Positions 1 through 5,986 are shown, counted from the stretch's first letter. The stretch: DNA of 7,085 nucleotides from Methylotenera sp. UBA6020 (GCA_002429455.1 DIZU01000050.1:1-7085); one strand, 5' to 3'. Notes: a model not told the origin generated them from the sequence alone. Program-made: numbers and translations.

Positions 1-1307
1 CGGGTGACCAAACGCTGCAAGGTGAATTCGAAGTCCTCGGCAATTTCCGGATAGACTGTATAACTTGTACGCTGATTTTGCTGAAGCGCGTTCCAGCTTA
101 AAGCCAGTTTGTCCAAAGAGGACTTGAGCGATTTAGGTGCGTTAGCCCGCATGATTAAAAAATTCGCCTGATTGAGCTCAGCGCTGTACATCTTGCGCCC
201 TCGTTCAATCATATTGTGGGCCTCATCCACGAGGATACTGACGTGCCATTCATTGATCACAGTGCCTGCGTAGAGCACTGCATACAGGTCGAAGTAATAG
301 TTATAGTCGCCGACGACGACATCGCTCCAACTTATCAGGTCTTGACCTAGATAGTATGGGCAGACTTGATGTCTGCTGGCTATCATCTTCAATGTTTCGC
401 GATCCATCATGCCTTGCTGAAGCGCAGCTAACCTGGCTGCAGGCAAGCGGTCATAAAATCCTTTAGCCAGCGGACAAGAATCGCCATGGCAAGCACGGTC
501 AGGATATTCACAGGCTTTTTCCCTGGCGACCAATTCCACCGTGCGCAACTGTAGGTGCTGGTTTGAACGATTAATGACGTTAAGTGCATCAAGTCCTAAC
601 TTGCGGCCAGAAGTCTTGGCCGTGAGAAAGAATATCTTGTCGAGCTTCTTATCCGGCATCGCTTTGAGTAGCGGGAATAAGGTGCCTAGCGTTTTGCCAA
701 TACCGGTCGTCGCCTGAGCCATGAGGCTGCGGCCAAGGTTCGCTGTCTTGTAGACTGATTCAGCTAGCTGTCGTTGGCCGATGCGAAAACTGGGGTGTGA
801 AAACTGCAGTATCAGCAGTTCCCGGTTCCGCGCCTGACGATGGGCTACTTCCCGTTCGGCCCATTCCAGCAGCTTGTTGCATTGGGCGATGAAATAATCC
901 TCCAGCATCCCTGCGCTATACAATTCGCTGATGATGGTCTCCGTTTTGCTGGAAACGTTGTAATACACCAAAGCCACGTTTATTTCGGAGAGTTCGCGTT
1001 CCTGACACATCAACCAGGCGTAAATCTTGGCTTGCGCCCAGTGCAGATGCCGGTGGTTATCCGGCATACGGTCAAGACTGCCCTTATAGGTTTTGATCTC
1101 CTCAAGCTGGTTAATGTCCGGGTCGTAACCGTCTGCGCGTCCACGCACGAAAATATTTTGATATTCCCCAGACAGGGTTATTTCCGTTTGGTAACTTGCA
1201 TCACGGCGAGCAGTGACTGCCAAGTGCCCTATCATTCCCTCTAGTGCAGTGGGTGAGGGTGTGAAGCGTTGGTCGAGATCGCCAGCCTTGGCCGTAAGGT
1301 CACACAT
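1..1307 (-). CDS. PD-(D/E)XK nuclease / XPD-DinG-like Fe-S DNA helicase fusion, 3' end truncated by window
   Basis: This is a superfamily 2 ATP-dependent DNA helicase with an N-terminal nuclease; a role in repair or processing of DNA structures is inferred. The frame is open from the left edge to a TAG at 1401-1403, and the only ATG/GTG/TTG near the 5' end is ATG at 1307; 435 codons are visible. Counting from that Met, residues 1-100 carry RecB/Cas4-type nuclease motifs: H28 (EGMIGH), D59 (GRADG), E70-I-K72 and Q92-x3-Y96. The Walker A variant TTGIGKT is at 200-206. Cysteines C266, C273, C278 and C316 sit where XPD/DinG proteins hold a 4Fe-4S cluster. DEAH (VDEAHNM) is at 361-364. Helicase motifs III-VI must lie beyond the left edge. 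It is divergent from the VOC gene. ATG 1307 has no Shine-Dalgarno and falls a few residues inside what looks like conserved N-terminal sequence (YIISVRG), so the true start may be upstream. Family assignment is firm; the biological role is not. Confidence 0.88.
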   Translation of the reverse strand, partial: MCDLTAKAGDLDQRFTPSPTALEGMIGHLAVTARRDASYQTEITLSGEYQNIFVRGRADGYDPDINQLEEIKTYKGSLDRMPDNHRHLHWAQAKIYAWLMCQERELSEINVALVYYNVSSKTETIISELYSAGMLEDYFIAQCNKLLEWAEREVAHRQARNRELLILQFSHPSFRIGQRQLAESVYKTANLGRSLMAQATTGIGKTLGTLFPLLKAMPDKKLDKIFFLTAKTSGRKLGLDALNVINRSNQHLQLRTVELVAREKACEYPDRACHGDSCPLAKGFYDRLPAARLAALQQGMMDRETLKMIASRHQVCPYYLGQDLISWSDVVVGDYNYYFDLYAVLYAGTVINEWHVSILVDEAHNMIERGRKMYSAELNQANFLIMRANAPKSLKSSLDKLALSWNALQQNQRTSYTVYPEIAEDFEFTLQRLVT

Positions 1308-1412
1308 GCCGCGGACCGAAATGATGTACTTGAAAGGGTCAGAAGGGTTTTCTGAGGCAATGCCATTTTTAGCAAACTTGATAATGGGGAGATCCTCTGG
1401 CTACAACGTAAT

Positions 1413-1437
1413 TGGGTATTATTATCCCAAATACCCA
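1413..1437. promoter_or_regulatory. 8-bp inverted repeat in the divergent intergenic region, possible operator
   Basis: TGGGTATT (1413-1420) and AATACCCA (1430-1437) form a perfect inverted repeat around a 9-base centre. It lies between the helicase gene and the VOC gene, much closer to the helicase. On the minus strand the centre reads GGGATAATAAT, which would suit a -10 element, so a repressor bound here could block helicase transcription. No good -35 hexamer was found. The role as an operator is inference. Confidence 0.35.
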
Positions 1438-1557
1438 GACATAATAATCTAATTTTATAATTGATCCGCCTGAGTTTATAGCCAGATTATCAAGCGAACC
1501 TCCGTTAACTGCTCATGTCGAATATTTGCTATTCATCCAGAAACCAGACTGCAATTG

Positions 1558-1566
1558 AAGGAGGAG
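1558..1566 (+). promoter_or_regulatory. Strong Shine-Dalgarno of the VOC gene
   Basis: AAGGAGGAG lies just upstream of ATG 1571, with six bases between AAGGAGG and the start codon. This is a near-perfect anti-16S match; it fixes the start of the VOC gene and predicts efficient translation. Confidence 0.85.
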
Positions 1567-1570
1567 AACC

Positions 1571-1963
1571 ATGAATCCCGTCGTTCATTTTGAGATGCCG
1601 TACGACAATCGGATACGTATGGCGAAGTTTTATGAGTCAGCATTCGGCTGGCAAACGCAGATGCTTGGCGAAGATATGGGCAATTACGTCCTTGCATCCA
1701 CCATTGAAACCGGTGAGAGCGGGCCCAAAAAGCCTGGCGCGATTAACGGTGGCTTTTACCAGAGAAAAACAGATTGGCCCGCGCAATATCCGTCCGTAGT
1801 GATCGCAGTGGATAATGTTAAAGAATCTATAAAGAAAGTAATAGATTCGGGTGGTAATGTGCTCGGCGAGCCGATGGAGATTCCCGGTATAGGACAGTAT
1901 GTCTCGTTCATCGACACCGAAGGCAACCGCATCAGCATGCTTCAGCCTCTTCCGCGAAATTAG
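1571..1963 (+). CDS. VOC superfamily protein (glyoxalase/bleomycin-resistance/dioxygenase fold)
   Basis: This 130-residue protein is one compact vicinal-oxygen-chelate domain of the lactoylglutathione-lyase-related type. It opens with the family's typical first strand and helix (NPVVHFEMP, then MAKFYESAFGW). The second module starts near PSVVIAVDNVKESIKKV and ends in the characteristic strand DTEGNRISMLQPLP. H6 is the only obvious candidate metal ligand. The glutamate often found in the last strand of true glyoxalase I enzymes is not evident, so the reaction and substrate cannot be given, and a binding rather than catalytic role is possible. Length is normal and the start is fixed by AAGGAGGAG. 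It seems to be transcribed alone: the helicase is divergent, and the copper protein follows after about 245 bases. A hairpin follows the stop codon. Confidence 0.88.
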   Translation: MNPVVHFEMPYDNRIRMAKFYESAFGWQTQMLGEDMGNYVLASTIETGESGPKKPGAINGGFYQRKTDWPAQYPSVVIAVDNVKESIKKVIDSGGNVLGEPMEIPGIGQYVSFIDTEGNRISMLQPLPRN

Positions 1964-1972
1964 CATGCACCA

Positions 1973-1995
1973 CCAGAGTAGTGAATCTACTTTGG
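1973..1995 (+). terminator. Hairpin just after the VOC stop, possible terminator
   Basis: CCAGAGTAG and CTACTTTGG can pair over nine positions in RNA (one G-U wobble) around a five-base loop, starting ten bases after the VOC stop codon. No T-tract follows, so intrinsic termination would be weak; an mRNA-stabilising 3' hairpin is equally possible. Confidence 0.35.
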
Positions 1996-2209
1996 CATCA
2001 TATGGATGTTAGGCCTATTTACGGTCGTCTCGAAGGGTCGTCCTGAGTTGTTCAGTAATTTAGATTTAAAAGAATGTATGTATTATCAGGTTTTCTTGCA
2101 ATCGGCTGTGCGTTATCACACATAAAACAGATATAGCAAATTGGGATGAACAATTAACCATATTCTGCTGTCATTCTTAGACCTATGATTTTTAAATAAA
2201 GGAAGATCT

Positions 2210-2542
2210 ATGTCCAATGAACAATATCAATCCTGTATCGATGCTTGCAAAACCTGCGCGGAGGTTTGTGAGCAATGTGCGAAAGCATGCATTGAGGAAA
2301 AGCCTAAAATGATGGCACGTTGTATCGCGTTGGATGAAGACTGTGCTGAATTTTGTCGTCTTGCCGTCCATTTCATGCAGCGTGATAGTGAATTTTGTGA
2401 CCTGATAGTAGAAGACTGCGCAGAAATTTGTGCAGAATGTGCCGGGGAATGTGCCAGGCATTCAAATGAACATTGTCAAAAATGTGCAGCGACGTGTAGA
2501 AAATGCGCTGAAGCTTGTATGAAGATGGCGACAGTCCATTAA
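2210..2542 (+). CDS. Cytosolic four-helix-bundle copper storage protein (Csp3-like, DUF326)
   Basis: This small cytosolic protein is predicted to bind and store many Cu(I) ions inside a four-helix bundle lined with cysteines. It has 110 residues with 19 cysteines spaced mainly three, four and seven apart (9, 13, 16, 20, 23, 27, 38, 45, 49, 63, 70, 74, 77, 81, 89, 92, 96, 99, 103), so they line helix faces. There is no signal peptide or twin-arginine motif, which separates it from exported Csp1 and matches the cytosolic Csp3 type. Four helices can be drawn, roughly 5-27, 32-57, 60-82 and 86-107. The start is supported by AAAGGAAG at 2198-2205. No copper ATPase, CueR-type regulator or copper chaperone is adjacent, so it appears to be a single-gene unit. 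In known Csps such proteins buffer copper for enzymes or detoxify it; which applies here cannot be told. Confidence 0.92.
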   Translation: MSNEQYQSCIDACKTCAEVCEQCAKACIEEKPKMMARCIALDEDCAEFCRLAVHFMQRDSEFCDLIVEDCAEICAECAGECARHSNEHCQKCAATCRKCAEACMKMATVH

Positions 2543-2565
2543 GTACTCCTTTAGGCAACCATGGA

Positions 2566-2585
2566 GCTTAATGACCTAATTAAGC
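2566..2585 (+). terminator. AT-rich hairpin after the copper-protein gene
   Basis: GCTTAAT (2566-2572) and ATTAAGC (2579-2585) form a perfect seven-base stem with a six-base loop, 23 bases after the stop codon. The stem is AT-rich and no T-run follows, so it is at best a weak terminator. Confidence 0.25.
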
Positions 2586-2644
2586 AAGTAACTAAAATAC
2601 TCTGTGTTGTATTTGACCCAAGGTGTCGATTCATACTTTAGATA

Positions 2645-2671
2645 CCATCACTCAGTATTTAGGAGTGATGG
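2645..2671. repeat. Perfect 9-bp inverted repeat upstream of the small ORF
   Basis: CCATCACTC (2645-2653) and GAGTGATGG (2663-2671) flank a nine-base centre. The element is not followed by a T-tract. It lies 23 bases before the possible GGAG ribosome site of the ORF at 2703, and downstream of a TTGACC hexamer (2613-2618) that could be a -35. Its place fits either an operator or a 5'-UTR hairpin. No repeat family was recognised. Confidence 0.45.
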
Positions 2672-2702
2672 CTCTATTCACATCACAATTTTGGAGATTT
2701 TC

Positions 2703-2870
2703 ATGTCTCAAAACACGCAAGCGCAAATCAATACCCTAGACATTCACAGAATGTTAACTCTATATTATCAGCCACAACTGGATTTACAAATGCTGGAAAC
2801 CTGTACCATATTCACAACTAAAGGCCTCGTTTGGCAACGCTATATCGTGAACGCAGCCAAATTACTTTAG
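2703..2870 (+). CDS. Hypothetical small ORF, possible remnant of an EAL-domain protein
   Basis: This is a 55-codon ORF whose start at ATG 2703 is preceded by TTGGAG at 2691-2696; an upstream in-frame ATG at 2604 lacks such a site and is less likely. The middle reads LTLYYQPQLDLQMLET, which closely resembles the opening strand of EAL (cyclic-di-GMP phosphodiesterase) domains, 'L-x-Y-Y-Q-P-Q-x-D-L'. The EAL signature itself and the rest of the domain are absent. Beyond the TAG the same frame stays open for 30 more codons to a TAG at 2961-2963, so a nonsense mutation in a longer gene is conceivable. It could be a decayed fragment, a genuine small protein, or chance. Cysteine content and general composition give no further clue, and I assign no function. 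Confidence 0.35.
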   Translation: MSQNTQAQINTLDIHRMLTLYYQPQLDLQMLETCTIFTTKGLVWQRYIVNAAKLL

Positions 2871-2926
2871 AAAGCTGTTTGCACAGGGCAGACATTGCAA
2901 AATTATAAGTTCAGTGATGAGTATTT

Positions 2927-2954
2927 TTGTCTACGTATTCTAGCGTACAGACAA
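2927..2954. repeat. Imperfect inverted repeat upstream of the PEP-CTERM gene
   Basis: TTGTCTACG (2927-2935) pairs with CGT(AC)AGACAA (2944-2954), with a two-base bulge and an eight-base loop. It lies about 90 bases before the PEP-CTERM start codon, so it may be a regulator site or the end of an upstream transcript. No T-tract follows it. Confidence 0.25.
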
Positions 2955-3043
2955 GAATCTTAGAAGAAAGCGAGAATGAGGTCGGCGATGAGTTATTTAT
3001 GTCTTTTCATTGCTCTGAACACGAATTCTTTTAGGAGATTAAA

Positions 3044-3610
3044 ATGAAACTTACGATGAAACAAGCGGTGCTAGCAATTGCCTGTGCTGGCGCTTTTACT
3101 TCGGTACAGGCAGCCACTCTTGTGTCTCTCACTAGTGCCGATTTTCCTTATAGCCTTGGCTCTGACCCTACCAATGCCTTCGAATACGTTGTGAATCATG
3201 CAGCAGGTGCCTTCAGTGATATTTTCAACTTCAGCCTGACCACCGCCAGCAATACGGTTTCCAGCGCTGTTGGCTTAGGTGGTTCTGGCTTTGATATTAC
3301 TAACGGCACGCTCACGCTGTATAATGCAGCCGACGTACAACTGGCTACCACGACTTGGGGTACCAGCAGTGGTTCAGTTACATTCAATGATGCTGCAGCC
3401 GGCTCTTATTACTGGAAAGTTACCGGCACTGAAGGCGAATTAGGTGGGGCATATTTATATGCCGCCAACACCGCACCAGTACCTGAGCCAGAAACTTATG
3501 TCATGCTGTTGGCAGGTCTAGGTATGATTGGCTTTATCGGCAGACGTCGTCTAACAAAAAGTGCTTCTGATTATCATGGTTACGGTGCATCAGGTCTTAA
3601 TTTTGCTTGA
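3044..3610 (+). CDS. FxDxF family PEP-CTERM sorting-domain protein
   Basis: This exported protein is predicted to be processed by an exosortase (EpsH/XrtA type) and delivered to the cell surface or extracellular matrix. Residues 1-23 form a signal peptide (MKLTMK, hydrophobic core, cleavage after VQA). The mature part (24-144) is rich in Thr, Ser, Ala and Gly with beta-type alternation and holds F57-S-D-I-F61, the motif naming the FxDxF subgroup. The sorting signal has P-V-P-E-P at 145-149, a hydrophobic stretch at about 151-166, and RRR at 167-169. About 19 residues follow the RRR, unusually long for the class. TAGGAG at 3032-3037 supports the start. No exosortase or exopolysaccharide genes are in the window, as expected, because PEP-CTERM genes are usually scattered. 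A search for a sigma-54 -24/-12 promoter, used by some PEP-CTERM genes, found none with correct spacing. Confidence 0.93.
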   Translation: MKLTMKQAVLAIACAGAFTSVQAATLVSLTSADFPYSLGSDPTNAFEYVVNHAAGAFSDIFNFSLTTASNTVSSAVGLGGSGFDITNGTLTLYNAADVQLATTTWGTSSGSVTFNDAAAGSYYWKVTGTEGELGGAYLYAANTAPVPEPETYVMLLAGLGMIGFIGRRRLTKSASDYHGYGASGLNFA

Positions 3611-3620
3611 GTATGTATAG

Positions 3621-3646
3621 GGCGGAATATAGTTGTGTATTCCGCC
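3621..3646 (+). terminator. 9-bp hairpin after the PEP-CTERM gene
   Basis: GGCGGAATA (3621-3629) and TATTCCGCC (3638-3646) form a perfect stem with an eight-base loop, ten bases after the stop codon. It lies between two convergent genes. The T-run of a classic intrinsic terminator is missing, so termination may be partial. Confidence 0.55.
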
Positions 3647-3809
3647 AGAAATATGCCGATGGATAAAAGCCTTAACTGTAGACGGCGAAGCTGCTGTGAT
3701 TCTAAATCTGATTAGAAGCTATTCTTTGGAATAACGGTACGCTGTGAACCGTCTCGGTTAAGCTTATGTCTGGGAATCGTCTTTAGCCAGCACTTCTTCA
3801 GGGTTGCCT

Positions 3810-4151
3810 TTAATCTTGGTCTGATTCCTTGGTCTGGTCCAAGGCACGCAATTGAAACTCTAGTGTACGGATGCGTTCCAGAAAAAGCAGCGTCAATGCC
3901 AAGGCGTTGGATTCCAGTTCGAAATCGTGCTTGAGGCGGGAGAGCGTGCGTATCGATACAAGGCAATGGCTGTTGAAACACCAAGTCTCTGGAGTCAGGT
4001 TGACTGCCGCTGGATTATTGGGAATGAGTGCGCCGCTTTCCACAAGCTGCTGTAGCTCTGCCTGTGACAGTCCTGATAGCTCTATGAGTTCATTCAATGA
4101 CAGTTCATGATGTTCGTCTAGCCACATTAATTCAGTATGATCAATATTCAT
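3810..4151 (-). CDS. cbpM: Chaperone modulator CbpM
   Basis: CbpM binds the J-domain of CbpA and inhibits both its co-chaperone activity with DnaK and its DNA binding. The 113-residue protein matches family length. Its N-terminal half (about 17-60) resembles a MerR-like winged helix (LSLNELIELSGLSQAELQQLVESGAL, then the conserved WCF near 57-59). The C-terminal half is a helix (about 66-104) likely to be the CbpA-interacting part, with RIRTLEFQLRAL. The start codon at 4151 follows TAGGAG, which overlaps the cbpA stop codon, so the two are translated from one message. It is the last gene of the minus-strand cluster; only weak dyads lie downstream. Confidence 0.93.
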   Translation of the reverse strand: MNIDHTELMWLDEHHELSLNELIELSGLSQAELQQLVESGALIPNNPAAVNLTPETWCFNSHCLVSIRTLSRLKHDFELESNALALTLLFLERIRTLEFQLRALDQTKESDQD

Positions 4152-4157
4152 AGCGTA

Positions 4158-4164
4158 TCTCCTA
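4158..4164 (-). promoter_or_regulatory. cbpM Shine-Dalgarno overlapping the cbpA stop codon
   Basis: On the minus strand this reads TAGGAGA: TAG is the cbpA stop codon and the same bases start the ribosome site for cbpM, whose ATG begins seven bases later. This suggests coupled translation, linking the amount of inhibitor to that of its partner. Confidence 0.7.
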
Positions 4165-5094
4165 CTCGAAATGTGCGCGTGGGTTGAATGTTGAAATGTC
4201 CGTTAATTCTTTAAGTAATACGCGTTCCCGATCACTCAGGTGTATTGGCACTACAATTTGTGCGATCGCAAAAAGATCGCCATGTTCTTGATTATGTTTA
4301 GGCATGCCACGTTTACTGATGCGCAGTTTTTGTCCGCTACTGGTGCCGGCGGGTACTTTAAGATTGACCGCGCCTTGCAACGTCGGTACTTTAACCGTTG
4401 CCCCTAATGCGGCCTCCCACGGCGTGAGCGGCAGATCAATAAAAAGATCGTAATCCTTGATGCTAAATAATCGGTGAGGAATAAAGCTAATATTCAGGTA
4501 GAGATTGCCATCGCGGCCGCCATGAAAACCTTTGCCACCTTTGCCTCGTAGCAGCATTTTTTGCCCATTGGATACACCTTTTGGAATGCGGGCCTTGAAC
4601 GTATGCGGTACGTGCTTCAATTGGCCTTGATGATTATATTCTGGCACAGTAAAACTAAGATCTACCGTGACGCCGTGATAAGCTTCCTCAAGAGAAATTT
4701 GCGTAGCTAATTCATAATCCTGCCCAGGAATCGGTATATCGCGACCTTGATGTTGTGTATGACGTTTGCCACTAGAAAAGCCTGCAAATAGGTCAGACAG
4801 GTCGATGTCTTCAAATGAAAATCCCTGATTGCCGTATTGGTTAGCCCAATCCGGTGGCGGCTTGAACTCTTGACCAGATGGATGACGTCCTAACTCATCG
4901 TAAGCCGCACGCTTTTCGGTATCTTTTAACGTGGCGTAAGCCTCACCAATTTCTTTGAATCTCTCCTCTCCTGCCGGATCTTTAGAAATGTCAGGATGGT
5001 ATTGATGGGCGAGTTTACGATAAGCCTTTTTAATTTCGTCATTCGTCGCGGTGCGAGCAACCCCCAGAATTTTGTAATAGTCCTTAAATTTCAT
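4162..5094 (-). CDS. cbpA: CbpA, DnaJ-type co-chaperone / curved-DNA-binding protein
   Basis: CbpA is a DnaJ homologue: it stimulates DnaK ATPase and, in E. coli, also binds curved DNA as a nucleoid protein in stationary phase. The 310 residues hold a J-domain at 1-70 with H33-P-D35, a short Gly/Phe-rich linker (about 86-110), and two beta-sandwich substrate-binding domains (about 120-205 and 206-286). The second contains the typical LPLTPWEAALGATVKVPTL, then VPAGTSSGQKLRI. The CxxCxGxG zinc-finger repeats of full DnaJ are absent, as expected for CbpA. Length matches the family. The start MKFKDYYKILGV is canonical although no clear Shine-Dalgarno precedes it. It lies 48 bases after the DUF1451 gene and immediately before cbpM, so the three are probably one operon. 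Confidence 0.95.
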   Translation of the reverse strand: MKFKDYYKILGVARTATNDEIKKAYRKLAHQYHPDISKDPAGEERFKEIGEAYATLKDTEKRAAYDELGRHPSGQEFKPPPDWANQYGNQGFSFEDIDLSDLFAGFSSGKRHTQHQGRDIPIPGQDYELATQISLEEAYHGVTVDLSFTVPEYNHQGQLKHVPHTFKARIPKGVSNGQKMLLRGKGGKGFHGGRDGNLYLNISFIPHRLFSIKDYDLFIDLPLTPWEAALGATVKVPTLQGAVNLKVPAGTSSGQKLRISKRGMPKHNQEHGDLFAIAQIVVPIHLSDRERVLLKELTDISTFNPRAHFE

Positions 5095-5142
5095 TACTAT
5101 TTCAGTATTCAGGAAATTTCATGGGTTATTAAATCATCTGGT

Positions 5143-5658
5143 TTAGTAGCCTTCATAGTTTAGCCGATGAAAATGCGTACCACTGCATTTGGCGCAAGGT
5201 GGAATATGTCCCGGCTTGTGAAAATGTAAGGATGCTTTGCATTGATCGCAAATTAAAGTGCCTAAGCCAATAATCTCGCCGGTGTGGTATTCCGCGTGGG
5301 CGGCGGCTTGCTTGAGCTTCAACAGTTCCAGTGTGGTTTTGTCGGTAGCGTCTGTAAACTTTTGCCACAATTCGTTTTTGATGAGTGCAATGTCAAAGCC
5401 CAGCCAATCTTTGAGTTCTTTGCCAGTTTCATTTAAATGATGTGCAGCGTCTATCAAGTCTCGCTTGATGGATCGTTTTAACTTGATGGTTTCATCGGCG
5501 CTACTATCGTCGACATCGTTATTAAGTAACTGATGGATGCCGGTCTCAGCTTGGGATAAGGCTTTTTCTAGCGATGATTCGTAGGCTTGGCCTACAGTGT
5601 CGTGCGTGGCGTCCTTCTTGTCGTCGCTTTTACTTTGCGGTGGCGGAGTCTTGTTCAT
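5143..5658 (-). CDS. DUF1451 zinc-ribbon protein (YbeL-like)
   Basis: This is a 171-residue member of the DUF1451/YbeL family, whose function is not established. The first 25 residues are polar and probably disordered (Pro, Lys, Asp). Residues 28-125 are largely charged helix and could form coiled coil. The C-terminus is a zinc ribbon with C137-D-Q-C140 and C155-A-K-C158, preceded by the conserved GEIIGLGTLICDQC; several His residues sit between and after the pairs. AGAAAGG at 5667-5673 (minus strand) supports the start. It is the first gene of the cluster with cbpA and cbpM, which suggests a link to protein quality control, nucleoid binding or stress; this is inference from position only. 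The product is soluble, with no signal peptide. Confidence 0.88.
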   Translation of the reverse strand: MNKTPPPQSKSDDKKDATHDTVGQAYESSLEKALSQAETGIHQLLNNDVDDSSADETIKLKRSIKRDLIDAAHHLNETGKELKDWLGFDIALIKNELWQKFTDATDKTTLELLKLKQAAAHAEYHTGEIIGLGTLICDQCKASLHFHKPGHIPPCAKCSGTHFHRLNYEGY

Positions 5659-5760
5659 GATGACGGCCTTTCTAGACGGTTTGGCTATGCATTAATCAAA
5701 TTGATGTTGGAATGTATCGTACCAAAACTCGAATCCACATGAACTTGATGCTGTTAGATA

Positions 5761-5788
5761 ATCATACTACTAAATATGACGGATTCAA
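5761..5788 (-). promoter_or_regulatory. Candidate sigma-70 promoter for the DUF1451-cbpA-cbpM cluster
   Basis: On the minus strand, TTGAAT (5783-5788) is followed after 16 bases by TATGAT (5761-5766); these match four and five of six consensus bases. It would give a leader of roughly 95 bases before the DUF1451 start. No convincing heat-shock (sigma-32) promoter was seen. Found by eye and unscored. Confidence 0.35.
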
Positions 5789-5893
5789 CTTTGAAGTGCA
5801 ACTTTCATTAAGAAGTTTGGTGACAAGTTGCGGTGGTATCGAAGCCGCTTGAAAGACCTTGTAGAAGGCACACAGATGAAGCGCTGCCAGCCT

Positions 5894-5968
5894 GTAGGTT
5901 GGGCAAAAAGAAATGCAGCACAACGTGTACCGCGATTGTTGGGCTTCGCCGATTCAGCGCCAACCTAC
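5894..5968. repeat. Palindromic intergenic repeat (REP-like, GTAGGTTGG family)
   Basis: GTAGGTTGG (5894-5902) and CCAACCTAC (5960-5968) are perfect outer arms. Inside, GTTGG (5938-5942, within TTGGGCTTCGCC) can alternatively pair with CCAAC (5960-5964). Sequences of the pattern 'GTAGGTTGGGC...GTTGGGCTTCGC...CCAACCTAC' recur between genes in many proteobacteria. The inner arms differ from perfect pairing, so this copy looks decayed. It lies 19 bases beyond the rubredoxin stop codon and could act as its transcript end. With the candidate promoter at 5761-5788 it accounts for what I can see in the gene-free stretch 5659-5986. Confidence 0.6.
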
Positions 5969-5986
5969 TGCTGTTACCAGTTTGTT

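Noticed and set aside
840..1452. Two plus-strand ORFs of 134 and 79 codons
   Set aside because: They lie antisense to the nuclease-helicase frame, whose motifs are unmistakable; their translations show no family features.
1637..1966. Minus-strand ORF of 109 codons
   Set aside because: It is the antisense shadow of the VOC gene, which has a perfect Shine-Dalgarno and family motifs.
2886..2898. Possible sigma-54 -24/-12 promoter (GGGCAG...TTGC) for the PEP-CTERM gene
   Set aside because: The spacing between the GG and GC elements is two bases too short for a functional sigma-54 site.
3734..3759. Short dyads ACGGT/ACCGT and AACCG/CGGTT downstream of cbpM
   Set aside because: Five-base arms without a T-tract are too weak to call a terminator.
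3815..3836. Direct repeat of CTTGGTCTG with a 13-base period
   Set aside because: It lies inside the cbpM 3' end, encoding similar Asp-Gln-containing residues; two short copies are within chance expectation and show no mobile-element features.
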